NCBI GenBank assembly: GCA_002720975.1
Contig: PBIX01000015.1
Location: 9,938 to 52,308, forward strand
Direction of reading: 5' to 3'
From: Planctomycetota bacterium
GTDB taxonomy: Bacteria > Planctomycetota > UBA1135 > GCA-002686595
Length of the DNA stretch: 42,371 bases
A program made the position numbers and the translations under genes. Under the pieces are notes generated by a model, which saw only the letters and a list, made by a program, of their open reading frames with translations, had not been told where the DNA came from and ran no database searches. Positions 7,060-15,693 of the stretch are shown here, piece after piece (the first letter of the stretch is position 1; every line of letters starts with the position of its first letter).

Positions 7060-8287
7060 TCTCCCGCGTGTCGTCATCACCGGCGTAGGGCTCACCAGCC
7101 CCAACGGTGACTCCCTCGACGAGTACCGCCAGAATCTCCTGGCCGGTGTGTCGGGTGTGGAGGCCTACAAGATCCGCCACTTCGGCCCCACGGTGGCCGG
7201 CGTCTGCCACTTCGACACGGGTCGCCACCAGAGTCGCAAGTCCTTACGGCGCGGCACGCGCGCCGGCTCCATAGCGGTCTACTGTGCGCAAGAGTCCTTG
7301 CAGAATGCCGGCCTCTCCATGGACGAGCTTGACCCCTCCCGGGTGGGCGTGTACGTGGGAACGACCGAGCACGGAAACGTTGAGACGGAGCAGCAGATCC
7401 ACGAGGTCGCCCAGTACGACTTCGACCTCACATTCTGGTCGCACCACCACAACCCGCGCACGGTGGCCAACAACCCCGCCGGCGAAGTCACCCTCAACCT
7501 GGGCATCACAGGCCCCCACTACTGCGTGGGCGGAGCCTGCGCCGGGGGCAACCTGGGGCTGATCCAGGGCATGCAGATGCTGCAGCTGGGCGAGGTGGAC
7601 CAGGCCCTGGCCGGGGGCGTCTCCGAGAGCATCCACACCTTCGGGATCTTTGCCAGCTTCAAGGCCCAGGGCGCCCTGGGCTCCCACGCCGACCCGACGC
7701 GTGTCTCGCGTCCCTTCGACAAGGATCGCAATGGCATCGTGGTCAGCGAGGGCGGCTGCCTGTTCACCATGGAGCGCCTGGAGGACGCCCAGCGTAGAGG
7801 TGCGCGGATCTACGGGGAGGTCGTCGGACACCACGTGAACTCCGACGCCGCAGACTTTGTGCTGCCACTGCCCGAGCGCCAGAACGAGTGCATGCGAGCC
7901 GCGGTGGCCAAGGCAGGGCTGGAACCTGAAGAGGTTGACCTGGTCAACACCCACGCCACCTCCACTCCCCAGGGCGACGTGCAGGAGTGTGGCGCCGTGC
8001 GGGCTGTCTTCGGCGATTCACCGAGCACGCTGATCAACAACACGAAGAGCTACATCGGCCACACCATGGGTGCCGCCGGAGCACTGGAGTTGGCGGGCAA
8101 CCTGCCCTCACTCAAGGACGGCATCGTGCACCCCTCCATCAACGTGGACAACCTCGACCCTGACTGCGAGCTGCGCGGTCTGGTTCTGGGTGAGCCACGC
8201 GAAACACAAGGCATCCACACCATCCTGAACCTGTCGTTCGGGATGCTCGGTATCAACTCCGCCGTGCTCGTGAAGAGCATGGCCTGA
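7052..8287 (+). CDS. Beta-ketoacyl-ACP synthase (FabF-like, KAS II type) of the cluster
   Basis: The 411-residue decarboxylating condensing enzyme should extend an acyl chain with malonyl-ACP. The catalytic triad is complete: Cys163 in GGACAGG, His301 in NTHATSTPQGD, and His337 in NTKSYIGHTMGAAG, which also gives the conserved Lys. The gating loop near the C terminus reads LSFGMLGINSA where housekeeping FabF has NSFGFGGTNA. The gatekeeper Phe therefore appears replaced by Met, which suggests unusual chain handling. I chose the ATG at 7052 because GAGGAG (7039-7044) lies 7 bases upstream and the family N terminus starts there. It overlaps the regulator gene by 8 bases. No partner chain-length factor or FabH is present in the window. 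Confidence 0.9.
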   Translation: MVDLPRVVITGVGLTSPNGDSLDEYRQNLLAGVSGVEAYKIRHFGPTVAGVCHFDTGRHQSRKSLRRGTRAGSIAVYCAQESLQNAGLSMDELDPSRVGVYVGTTEHGNVETEQQIHEVAQYDFDLTFWSHHHNPRTVANNPAGEVTLNLGITGPHYCVGGACAGGNLGLIQGMQMLQLGEVDQALAGGVSESIHTFGIFASFKAQGALGSHADPTRVSRPFDKDRNGIVVSEGGCLFTMERLEDAQRRGARIYGEVVGHHVNSDAADFVLPLPERQNECMRAAVAKAGLEPEEVDLVNTHATSTPQGDVQECGAVRAVFGDSPSTLINNTKSYIGHTMGAAGALELAGNLPSLKDGIVHPSINVDNLDPDCELRGLVLGEPRETQGIHTILNLSFGMLGINSAVLVKSMA

Positions 8288-8320
8288 TTTCCTATTCCCC
8301 GCGCAAGAGCGCACCCCACC

Positions 8321-8590
8321 ATGACCCACGAAGAAATCGTCCAGGCCGTCAAGGACATCATCCACACCATTGCCCCCGATGAAGAGATCGGCGGGCTAAA
8401 TCTGACCGACCCCCTGCGGGATCAGATTGAGCTGGACTCGATGGACTTCCTCGACATCGTCATGGAGCTTCGCAAGCGCTACGGCGTGCAGGTTCCCGAG
8501 GATGACTACAAGGAACTCGCGACCCTTCAGGGCTGCGCGGACTACCTGTCGCCTCACCTGGCAGGCCACAAGCTGGCCACCAGCGCCTGA
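8321..8590 (+). CDS. Acyl carrier protein
   Basis: The 89-residue acidic helical protein has the phosphopantetheine site at Ser40 in ELDSMDFLDIVMEL. This is the DS-M/L-D-F/x motif of carrier proteins. Length and helix spacing (IVQAVKDIIHTI as helix I, VPEDDYKELATLQGCADYL as helix III) are normal. It follows the ketosynthase by 33 bases and precedes the desaturase pair, so it is probably the dedicated carrier of this pathway. The PPTase at 18969 is a likely activator. No Shine-Dalgarno is evident. Confidence 0.93.
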   Translation: MTHEEIVQAVKDIIHTIAPDEEIGGLNLTDPLRDQIELDSMDFLDIVMELRKRYGVQVPEDDYKELATLQGCADYLSPHLAGHKLATSA

Positions 8591-8633
8591 GGCCCTTCGG
8601 CCCCACTTCCCGGGGCCTTGCCACCCCCCTGCG

Positions 8634-10031
8634 ATGACCGCCTCCACGCCCTACGACACGATCCTGATCGGGGCGGGCATGAGCGGCCTCGCAGCGGGCA
8701 TCCGCCTCGCCCAGTTTGATCAGCGCGTCCTGGTCCTGGATCGCCACTACCTCTGGGGGGGGCTGAATTCCTACTACAAGCGCGAGGGCAGGCGCTTTGA
8801 CGTGGGGCTGCACGCCCTGACGAACTTTGTCCCCAAGGGCACCCGTGGCCGCCCCCTGACGCGCATCCTGCGGCAGCTGCGCATCCCCTACGACTCCCTC
8901 CGACTCGGGGAGCAGCACGGCTCCCGCAGTGTGGTGGGTGATACCGACCTGCACTTCGGTAACGACTTTGAGCTGCTGCGCGGTGAGGTGGCCCGTCAGT
9001 TCCCGACCAGGGCTACAGCCTTCGACGGCATGGCGCGCGAGCTGGAGGCGCTGCCCTTTGATGTGCCGGAGGGCCAGGAGAGTGCCCGGGCCTACCTGAC
9101 CCGGCACCTCGGTGAAGCACGCCTTGTGGACCTGCTGCTCCTGCCGATTCTCTTCTACGGCTCGCCCACGCCCAGCGACGTTGACTTCCCCTCCTTTGTC
9201 GTGCTCTGGAAGAGCCTCTATGAGGAGGGCTTCGCTCGGCCCAGAGGGGGCATCCGACCCCTGCTCGACGCACTACGTTCGCGCTACCTCGAGCTGGGTG
9301 GCGAGCTGCGCATGAAAGCGGGCGTGGCCGAGATCCTGCACGAAGACGGCCGGGTCCAAGGGGTACGCCTGGACGACGGAACCGAGCTCCACTCCGAGCG
9401 CGTGATCTCATCCGCCGGCAGGGTCGAGACCCTGTCACTCTGCGAAGAGACCGTTGCCGCCACATGTGGCCCAGAACACGCCGGGCGCATGACCTTCGTG
9501 GAGAGCACCACGCTACTCGACCAGCCGGCGCCGGACCTGGGCTGGACCGATACGATCGTCTTCTTCAGTCAGGGCGAGCGCGCCGTCTACGAGGAGCCGG
9601 CCGAGGCCGTCTCCCATGCCAGCGGTGTCATCTGCTGCCCTGAGAACTACGCGGGCCAAGAGCCCGAGACCGAGGGCGTCCTGCGCCTGACCCTCATGGC
9701 CAATGCCGAGCACTGGATGGCCATGTCAGACGGGGAGTACCTGGCGGCCAAGGAGCAGGCCTGGTCCAAGGGGCTCGAGACGGCCGCCCTGTACGGCCCC
9801 GATGTCCGCAAGCAGGTGGTGGCCAGGGACACCTTCACCCCGCGCACCATCGAGCGCTTCACGGGCCACCTGAACGGCGCCGTCTACGGCTGCCCGCACA
9901 AGGACAAGAGCGGTACGACCCCCCTCGAGGGTCTCTTCCTGTGTGGCACGGACCAGGGCTACCTGGGCATCGTGGGCGCCATGCTCTCCGGCGTCGCCAT
10001 GGCCAACCGCCACGCCCTGCTACCCGCCTAG
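8634..10031 (+). CDS. Phytoene-desaturase-like FAD-dependent oxidoreductase 1 (COG1233)
   Basis: The 465-residue flavoprotein has the dinucleotide motif GAGMSG at residues 13-18. It continues into [33 protein letters not shown], the CrtI-type FAD binding start. The C-terminal [19 protein letters not shown] is the second FAD motif of this superfamily. Relatives desaturate, isomerise or saturate long polyene chains. Nothing in the window suggests carotenoid synthesis (no CrtB or CrtE), and the gene sits between acp and a second copy, so an ACP-bound or free acyl chain is the likely substrate. I chose the ATG at 8634, 43 bases after the acp stop. Longer frames would run through acp. Confidence 0.85.
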   Translation: MTASTPYDTILIGAGMSGLAAGIRLAQFDQRVLVLDRHYLWGGLNSYYKREGRRFDVGLHALTNFVPKGTRGRPLTRILRQLRIPYDSLRLGEQHGSRSVVGDTDLHFGNDFELLRGEVARQFPTRATAFDGMARELEALPFDVPEGQESARAYLTRHLGEARLVDLLLLPILFYGSPTPSDVDFPSFVVLWKSLYEEGFARPRGGIRPLLDALRSRYLELGGELRMKAGVAEILHEDGRVQGVRLDDGTELHSERVISSAGRVETLSLCEETVAATCGPEHAGRMTFVESTTLLDQPAPDLGWTDTIVFFSQGERAVYEEPAEAVSHASGVICCPENYAGQEPETEGVLRLTLMANAEHWMAMSDGEYLAAKEQAWSKGLETAALYGPDVRKQVVARDTFTPRTIERFTGHLNGAVYGCPHKDKSGTTPLEGLFLCGTDQGYLGIVGAMLSGVAMANRHALLPA

Positions 10032-10035
10032 CCTC

Positions 10036-11523
10036 ATGAGCCACTCCACCCACTACTTCACCGGCAGCCGCGATGGCAAGCGACCCCCTGCGGGCGATCC
10101 CCTGCGCAAGGCCAAGGATCACTATGACGTGGTCGTCGTCGGTTCCGGGCTGGCGGGGCTGACAGCCGCCAACATCCTGGGCCGTGCCGGGCACTCGGTC
10201 TGTGTTCTTGAGCAGCACTACAACTTCGGTGGCTTGGCGACGTGGTTCAAGCGCCGCGGCGGGCACGTATTCGATATCTCCCTGCACGGGTTCCCCATCG
10301 GCATGCAGAAGACCTGCCGCAAGTACTGGGGCACGTCGATCTCTGATCGCATCGTGCAGCTTGAGGGCGTGCGCTTCGACAACCCGCAGTTCCAATTCGA
10401 CACCACGTTCACGCGCGAGGACTTCACCCACAAGCTCGTTGACGTGTTCGGCTGCGCCCCGGCGACGGTTGAGTCCTTCTACGAGACGCTGCGCGCCATG
10501 AACTACTACGACGACGACGGCCGCACGACAGCCGAACTCTTCGAGGAGTTCTTCCCCGGCCGCAATGACGTGCACCGCCTCCTGATGGAGCCCATCAGCT
10601 ACGCCAACGGTTCCACCCTCCAAGACCCGGCCATCACCTATGGAATCGTCTTCTCGAACTTCATGTCCAAGGGGGTCTACACCTTCACCGGTGGCACGGA
10701 CCTGTTGATCCGCGAGATGCGCACCATCCTGGCCCGCAACGGGGTGGACGTCTTCGGTCGCAGCCAGGTGGACGAGATCACCGTGGAGCACGGCCGCGTG
10801 CGAGGCGTGCGCGTGGGGACGCGCGAGATCCGGGCGGAGACCGTGATCTCGAACGCGGGACTCAAGGCGACCATCGAGCGACTCGTCGCCCCGGATCACT
10901 TCGATAACGCCTGGCTCGACGCAGCCAAGCAGACGCGACTGAACTGCTCCTCGACCCAGGTCTACATGGGGCTGGGCCCGGGGGAAGACCTGCCCTGGAT
11001 CGCCGACCTGCTCTTCACCAGCACGCGTCCCGAGTTCGATTCAGCGAGTCTGGCGGATCTGCACGGGCAGAGCCGCACCTTCAGCTTCTACTACCCCAAG
11101 GTGCGCCCGGGCACGGGTCGCCACACGGTGGTCAGCTCGATGAATGCCGACTGGGCGGACTGGGCGGATCTCTCCGAGCCCGACTACGCCATGGCCAAGG
11201 CCCGCCTTGAAGAAGACACCCTCGCGGCCCTTGAAGTGCACGTGCCGGGCATCCGCTCCAAGCTGACCCACGTGGAGTCTTCGACCCCGCGCAGCTTCGC
11301 CTTCTACACCCAACACACGCAGGGTGCTTCGTTCGGAACCAAGTTTGAGGGCCTGCGCTACTCCATGGAGCTGCCCCAGCAGATCGAGGGGCTCTTCCAC
11401 TCCGGCTCCGTGGGTATCATCATGTCCGGCTGGCTGGGAGCCGCCAACTACGGAGCCATCACCGCCAACAAGGTCGATGCGCGTATCGATTCCCTGGCCG
11501 CCGAGACGGCCCCCACTTCCTGA
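10036..11523 (+). CDS. Phytoene-desaturase-like FAD-dependent oxidoreductase 2 (COG1233)
   Basis: The 495-residue flavoprotein is a diverged relative of the preceding gene. The FAD motif GSGLAG (residues 36-41) follows a 30-residue N-terminal extension not found in copy 1. Then come [20 protein letters not shown] and, at the C terminus, [24 protein letters not shown]. The FGGLA-x-W segment and the shared layout with copy 1 suggest an old duplication. The two copies differ along their length, so they probably catalyse different steps. The ATG at 10036 is 4 bases after the stop of copy 1, so they are co-transcribed. The role is an inference: desaturation or saturation of a polyene or cyclised acyl chain. 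Confidence 0.85.
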   Translation: MSHSTHYFTGSRDGKRPPAGDPLRKAKDHYDVVVVGSGLAGLTAANILGRAGHSVCVLEQHYNFGGLATWFKRRGGHVFDISLHGFPIGMQKTCRKYWGTSISDRIVQLEGVRFDNPQFQFDTTFTREDFTHKLVDVFGCAPATVESFYETLRAMNYYDDDGRTTAELFEEFFPGRNDVHRLLMEPISYANGSTLQDPAITYGIVFSNFMSKGVYTFTGGTDLLIREMRTILARNGVDVFGRSQVDEITVEHGRVRGVRVGTREIRAETVISNAGLKATIERLVAPDHFDNAWLDAAKQTRLNCSSTQVYMGLGPGEDLPWIADLLFTSTRPEFDSASLADLHGQSRTFSFYYPKVRPGTGRHTVVSSMNADWADWADLSEPDYAMAKARLEEDTLAALEVHVPGIRSKLTHVESSTPRSFAFYTQHTQGASFGTKFEGLRYSMELPQQIEGLFHSGSVGIIMSGWLGAANYGAITANKVDARIDSLAAETAPTS

Positions 11524-11529
11524 ACACCC

Positions 11530-12261
11530 ATGAGATTCGAAAGCCAACACGCGGTCATCACCGGCGGCACCCGTGGCCTGGGCCGCGCCATGAGCCTGGC
11601 CTTTCTGGCCGAGGGCGCCCACGTGCACGCCACCTACTTCGGCAACGACAGCGCGGCTGAGGCTCTGCGTGAGGCGGCGGGTGAGGGAGCCGAGCGCCTG
11701 CATCTGGCCAAGTTCGACGTCGCCGACCACGAGGCCTGTGCCAAGTTCTGGAAGGAGCTGGAGGACACGGAGATCTCGATCCTGGTGGCCAACTCAGGGA
11801 TCCGCCGGGATGGGATCGTCGCCAGCATGGCCCCCGACGACTGGCAGGCCGTTCTCGACACGAACCTCACGGGCGGCTTCAACATGTCCAAGTTCGCCGT
11901 GCTCAACATGATGCGCCAGCGCTATGGCCGCATCGTCTTCATCACCTCGCCCGCAGGCCGCTTCGGCTTCGAGGGCCAGGGCAACTACGGTGCCTCCAAG
12001 GCGGGACAGGTGGGCCTGATGCGCTCGCTCTGCAAGGAGGTGGCCAAGCGCAAGATCACAGTCAACTGCGTTTCGCCCGGGTTCATCGCCACCGAGCTCA
12101 TCGACGACCTGCCCGAGGAGCTGGTAGCGGCCCACAAGAAGAGCGTACCCATGAAGCGCTTCGGTGAACCCGAAGAGGTGGCCGACGCGGTGCTCTACCT
12201 GGCTTCAAGAGGCGCGTCGTACATCACCGGTAGCGTCCTGGAGGTCAGCGGTGGCCTCTAG
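11530..12261 (+). CDS. fabG: 3-oxoacyl-ACP reductase (FabG-like SDR)
   Basis: The 243-residue classical short-chain dehydrogenase reduces 3-oxoacyl-ACP to 3-hydroxyacyl-ACP with NADPH. The cofactor motif TGGTRGLG is at residues 11-18, ANSG at 87-90 stands in for NNAG, and the catalytic set is Ser140, Tyr153 and Lys157 in ITSPAGRFG and NYGASKAG. The C-terminal [14 protein letters not shown] matches FabG. It lies 6 bases after desaturase 2, and its end overlaps the GTG start of the dehydratase gene. It is probably dedicated to this pathway rather than the housekeeping FabG, given the context. Confidence 0.9.
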   Translation: MRFESQHAVITGGTRGLGRAMSLAFLAEGAHVHATYFGNDSAAEALREAAGEGAERLHLAKFDVADHEACAKFWKELEDTEISILVANSGIRRDGIVASMAPDDWQAVLDTNLTGGFNMSKFAVLNMMRQRYGRIVFITSPAGRFGFEGQGNYGASKAGQVGLMRSLCKEVAKRKITVNCVSPGFIATELIDDLPEELVAAHKKSVPMKRFGEPEEVADAVLYLASRGASYITGSVLEVSGGL

Positions 12262-12700
12262 CACCGAGCGCGCGGCCATCGAAGCCCTGCTGCCCCACCG
12301 GGACCCCTTCCTGTTGGTGGACCGCATCGTAGACCGCGGAGATGACTGGATCGAGACCGAGTGGCACGTGGCCGAGGACCTCGACGTCTTTCGTGGACAC
12401 TACCCGGGCAACCCGGTCCTGCCAGGGGTCCTCATCAGCGAACACTGCTTCCAGAGCGCGGCGCTCCTGGTGGGCAACCTGACGGGAGACGATGCCGCCC
12501 CCGGCGTGCCGGTCCTGACCCGTATCGAGGATGCACGCTTTCGCCGCATGGTGCGACCGGGCCACACCCTGCGCACCCGGGTGCAGCAGACCGATCGACT
12601 GGCCAACGCCTGCTGGTTCACGGCCCAGGTAACAAGCGAGGAGGGCAAGATCGCCCGCCTCACCTTCGTCCTGGCCCTGGCTGAGGAGCCCGTCAAATGA
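12251..12700 (+). CDS. 3-hydroxyacyl-ACP dehydratase (FabZ-like hotdog fold)
   Basis: The 149-residue hotdog dehydratase starts with the FabZ signature [14 protein letters not shown] at residues 13-26. Catalytic His50 is in [12 protein letters not shown] and Glu64 is in ISEHCFQSA. In FabZ the equivalent Glu is usually followed by A-x-AQ; here it reads EHCFQSA, so the active-site helix is diverged. The start is GTG at 12251, overlapping the fabG stop by 11 bases. It is supported by GGAGG at 12240-12244 (6-base spacing) and by normal family length. The stop overlaps the fabI start by 4 bases (ATGA), indicating translational coupling. Confidence 0.88.
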   Translation: MASSTERAAIEALLPHRDPFLLVDRIVDRGDDWIETEWHVAEDLDVFRGHYPGNPVLPGVLISEHCFQSAALLVGNLTGDDAAPGVPVLTRIEDARFRRMVRPGHTLRTRVQQTDRLANACWFTAQVTSEEGKIARLTFVLALAEEPVK

Positions 12701-13500
12701 GCGACTCTATGAAACTGGCCGGCAAGACCGTGCTGGTCACGGGTGTGGCCAACAAGAAGAGCGTGGCTCTGCACATTGGCCGGGCACTCCAAGAGGCCGA
12801 TGCCGTACCCGTCTATGTGGTGCGCACCGAAGAGCGCCGCGAGTCCGTGACGGAGATCCTGAGCAAGGCCTCGCTGCTGGGCGACGTCTACGTCTGCGAC
12901 GTGCGCCACCAGGACCAGATCGAGGCCCTTGTCGAAGCTCTGGCCAAGGATCACCCGCGCCTAGATGGCTTTGTGCACTCCATCGCCTTCGCCGACTACT
13001 CGGACGGCTGGAAGCCCTTCCATGAATCCCCCAAGGAGGCCTTCCTCGAGGCCGTGGACGTCTCGGCCTTCTCGCTCGTCAACCTCTCCAACGCCCTGAA
13101 GGATCTCTTCACCCCAGACGCCTCGGTGGTGACGATCTCCATCTCGACGACCACCATGGCCGCCGAGAACTACGGCTTCATGGCCCCCGCGAAGGCCGCC
13201 CTCGACTCGGCGGTCGTATTCCTGGCCAAGTCCTTCTCCGCGTTCTCCAATGTGCGCTTCAATGCCGTGCGCGCCGGCCTGCTCAAGACGTCCTCCTCAG
13301 CCGGCATCCCCGGCTACGCGGACTCCTACCTGCACGCCGAGAAGGCCACCCTGCGTGGCCGGGGTCTGGAGACCCGCGAGGTGGCGGACACCGCCCTGTT
13401 CCTGCTCTCTCCGCTCTCAAGCGGAATCAACGCCCAGGGCCTCGTGGTCGACGCCGGCATGGGAGTGAACCACTTCGACGAGGGGATCGTGAAGGGCTGA
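12697..13500 (+). CDS. fabI: Enoyl-ACP reductase (FabI-like)
   Basis: The 267-residue atypical SDR should reduce trans-2-enoyl-ACP with NAD(P)H. The cofactor start is [14 protein letters not shown] (residues 15-28), close to the FabI hallmark [21 protein letters not shown] lies at about residues 92-99. The catalytic Tyr159 and Lys166 are in [10 protein letters not shown], with the correct Y-x6-K spacing. The second active-site Tyr of E. coli FabI, ten residues before the catalytic Tyr, seems to be absent, since the segment reads [12 protein letters not shown]. The ATG overlaps the dehydratase stop, and TGAGGAG lies 8 bases upstream. It is the last gene of the operon. The following gene is convergent, 14 bases away. 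Confidence 0.88.
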   Translation: MSDSMKLAGKTVLVTGVANKKSVALHIGRALQEADAVPVYVVRTEERRESVTEILSKASLLGDVYVCDVRHQDQIEALVEALAKDHPRLDGFVHSIAFADYSDGWKPFHESPKEAFLEAVDVSAFSLVNLSNALKDLFTPDASVVTISISTTTMAAENYGFMAPAKAALDSAVVFLAKSFSAFSNVRFNAVRAGLLKTSSSAGIPGYADSYLHAEKATLRGRGLETREVADTALFLLSPLSSGINAQGLVVDAGMGVNHFDEGIVKG

Positions 13501-13514
13501 CAGGCGCCAGACCC

Positions 13515-14213
13515 TCAGTGGGCGACGTCGGGTGGACTGTAGGGTTGGAGCACGGCGCACAAGACCGTCAGGGTCTCGGTGTACTCGCCATTCTTCAGTT
13601 CGAACCCATCCGGTACGGCTTGGATCTCCTCCATGAAGGTCGGGTCCTCAAAGTAGTAATCGCGGAAGGGGCCGCGACTGGTGGCCAGGGTGCGCACGGC
13701 GTATCCGTTCTCCTCAAGCCGCCGGATGCTCTTGGCGGTGTCCGCCATGGACGACTGGACGAAGACCAGGGTGCCACCGGGATTCAGACGCTTGTGGGCA
13801 TCGAGGATCAACGAGTCGATGAAGTAGCGCCTGTTCTGCTTTCCGCTGACCATGTAGGGCGGATTGGTGATGAGCACGTCGAAGCGACCCTCGGTGTTGA
13901 GCCAATCGGCCGCCCGGTACTCGGTGTTGGGCTCCGGCCAGGGCGAGACCATGTTGCGCTCCACGTTTGAGCGTGTTGTCTCCAAGCGCTCAGGGGTGAT
14001 CTCGGTGACCACCATGGAGCGGGCACCCTGCCGGAGCAGCAGGATCGTGTGGTTCCCCACGCCAGCACCCAACTCCAAGACACTCTTGCCGCGCACGAGG
14101 TTGTTCTCTGCCAGGGCCAGAGCCAGGAGCTGGCCATGGGGCGTGGGCGACCAGTCGTCGTCGCCACCTGACAGGTCCATTTGCAGGAGCTCGTGCGGAT
14201 GCGGAGTGCCCAT
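13515..14213 (-). CDS. Class I SAM-dependent methyltransferase with NPPY motif
   Basis: The 232-residue protein has the SAM-binding motif ELGAGVGN at residues 47-54 and NPPY at 117-120. NPPY is the mark of enzymes that methylate the nitrogen of a base or of glutamine (HemK/RsmC/TrmN-like). The later SLILDAHKRLNPGGTLVFVQSS is the usual motif after it. The target (rRNA, tRNA, release factor or small molecule) cannot be named. The ATG at 14213 is preferred over a GTG at 14243 because a TAGACT box ends 10 bases upstream. It is convergent with fabI and downstream of the DUF1501 gene by 73 bases. Confidence 0.75.
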   Translation of the reverse strand: MGTPHPHELLQMDLSGGDDDWSPTPHGQLLALALAENNLVRGKSVLELGAGVGNHTILLLRQGARSMVVTEITPERLETTRSNVERNMVSPWPEPNTEYRAADWLNTEGRFDVLITNPPYMVSGKQNRRYFIDSLILDAHKRLNPGGTLVFVQSSMADTAKSIRRLEENGYAVRTLATSRGPFRDYYFEDPTFMEEIQAVPDGFELKNGEYTETLTVLCAVLQPYSPPDVAH

Positions 14214-14223
14214 TGTGCGGCGC

Positions 14224-14229
14224 AGTCTA
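14224..14229 (-). promoter_or_regulatory. Leaderless-type -10 box (TAGACT)
   Basis: On the minus strand TAGACT lies 10 bases before the ATG at 14213. It is the same hexamer as at 653-658. Confidence 0.35.
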
Positions 14230-14286
14230 GCAGGGCGTGGCACAGCCGCCCGCTCTGGACAGTAAAGCCTTCGCTACTTCAAACCC

Positions 14287-15693
14287 TCACGCCATCACAG
14301 CCCAGGGCACCTTGCCGTGCACATCGGTCAGGCGGAACTCACGACCTTGATAGGGGTACACCAGACGCTCATGGTCTATCCCCATGAGGTGCAGGACCAA
14401 GGCCTGGAAGTCGTGCACGTGGACCCCGTCCTGAGCGAGGTTGTAGCCCAGGTCGTCGGTCTCGCCAAAGGAGAAGCCGGGCCGCATGCCACCGCCGGCC
14501 ATCCACATGGTGAAGCAGCGCGGGTGATGGTCGCGGCCGAAGTTGTTGGAGGTCAGCTTGCCCTGGGAGTAGCTGGTGCGACCGAACTCACCGCCCCAGA
14601 TCACCAGGGTGTCCTCCAGCAGGCCGCGGCGCTTGAGGTCCGTCACGAGGGCGGCGGAGGCCTGATCGGTCTCCTTGCACTGGGTGCGAATGGCCCCGGG
14701 CAGATTCCCATGCTGGTCCCAGCCCTGATGGAACAGCTGCACACAGCGCACGTCGCGCTCAAGCAGGCGGCGCGCCAGAAGACAGTTGGCTGCGTAGGTG
14801 CCCGGGTCGCGGGCCTCCTGGCCATACAGCTCAAAGACCTCCTCGGGCTCGCTGGAGAGGTCAGTGGCCTCGGGCACCGACGCCTGCATGGCGAAGGCCA
14901 GCTCGTGCTGGGCCATGCGTGAGGCGATCTCAGGGTCGCCCTCGCGTTCACTCTGCAGCCGGTGAAGCTGCCCGAGTGTGTCGAGCATGCGCCTGCGGGT
15001 CGCCCGGTCCACGCCCGGGGGGTTGCCAAGGAAGAGGACGGGATCGCCCGAGGAGCGGAACTGGACGCCCTGGTGCCGGGAAGGTAGGAACCCCGAGCCC
15101 CACAGTCGCGCGTACAGGGGCTGGCCACCCTTGTTCTTGGTGAGCAGGATGCAGGACGCGGGCAGGTCCGGGTTGCTGCTACCGAGGCCGTAGGAGATCC
15201 AGGCGGGCAGGGAAGGTCGACCGGACAGCTCCGAGCCGGTCTGCACGAAGGTCACGGCCGGATCGTGGTTGATGGCACTGGTATGCATGCCCTTCAAGAA
15301 CGTCAGATCATCGGCGATGCGCGCCGTGTGCGGCAGGAGGGAGCTGACCCAGGCGCCGCTCTGGCCGTGCTGGGCGAATTCGAAGGGTGAGGCGGCCAGG
15401 GGCAGACTCGACTGGTTGCCACTCATGCCCGTCAGGCGCTGGCCCATGCGCACGCTGGCGGGAAGCTCTTCCCCATTGCGCCGCACGAGCTCGGGCTTGG
15501 GGTCGAACAGGTCCAGGTGACTGGGACCGCCACTCTGGAAGAGAAACACGATGCGCCGCGCACGGGGGGCGTGGTGCAACACGAACGGGGAGCGGCTCGC
15601 ATCCTGTGTACGCGTGCCCCCCAGGGCCAGGGAGCTCCCGCCCAGTCCGGCAACCGCCAGCAGTTCTCGTCGTGTCAACCCCTTGGATGTCAT
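14287..15693 (-). CDS. DUF1501 family exported protein
   Basis: The 468-residue protein begins with a Tat-type signal, SKGLTRRELLAVAGLGGSSLALGG, with the twin Arg at residues 8-9. The body is the DUF1501 fold, related to alkaline phosphatase/sulfatase. It shows IVFLFQSGGPSHLDLFDPKPEL near the start, VQLFHQGWDQHGNLPG in the middle, and VIWGGEFGRTSYSQG with GRDHHPRCFTMWMAGGG near the end. The His and Asp residues in the last two could bind metal. It is a planctomycete hallmark family with no proven reaction. The start ATG overlaps the stop of the DUF1549/DUF1553 gene upstream by 4 bases, the usual pairing in this phylum. Confidence 0.9.
   Translation of the reverse strand: MTSKGLTRRELLAVAGLGGSSLALGGTRTQDASRSPFVLHHAPRARRIVFLFQSGGPSHLDLFDPKPELVRRNGEELPASVRMGQRLTGMSGNQSSLPLAASPFEFAQHGQSGAWVSSLLPHTARIADDLTFLKGMHTSAINHDPAVTFVQTGSELSGRPSLPAWISYGLGSSNPDLPASCILLTKNKGGQPLYARLWGSGFLPSRHQGVQFRSSGDPVLFLGNPPGVDRATRRRMLDTLGQLHRLQSEREGDPEIASRMAQHELAFAMQASVPEATDLSSEPEEVFELYGQEARDPGTYAANCLLARRLLERDVRCVQLFHQGWDQHGNLPGAIRTQCKETDQASAALVTDLKRRGLLEDTLVIWGGEFGRTSYSQGKLTSNNFGRDHHPRCFTMWMAGGGMRPGFSFGETDDLGYNLAQDGVHVHDFQALVLHLMGIDHERLVYPYQGREFRLTDVHGKVPWAVMA

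Noticed and set aside
7052-8287. Ketosynthase as the missing OleA
   Set aside because: It has the Cys-His-His triad and the motifs of FabF-type KAS, while OleA is a FabH/thiolase-like enzyme with a Cys-His-Asn site and a Glu. It cannot be called OleA.
8634-11523. Carotenoid biosynthesis
   Set aside because: No phytoene synthase, GGPP synthase or cyclase gene is nearby, and the genes are embedded among acp and fab genes.
7052-13500. Aryl polyene or flexirubin cluster
   Set aside because: These need an ammonia lyase or aryl starter genes, a chain-length partner and acyl- or glycosyltransferases. None is present, while two desaturases are.
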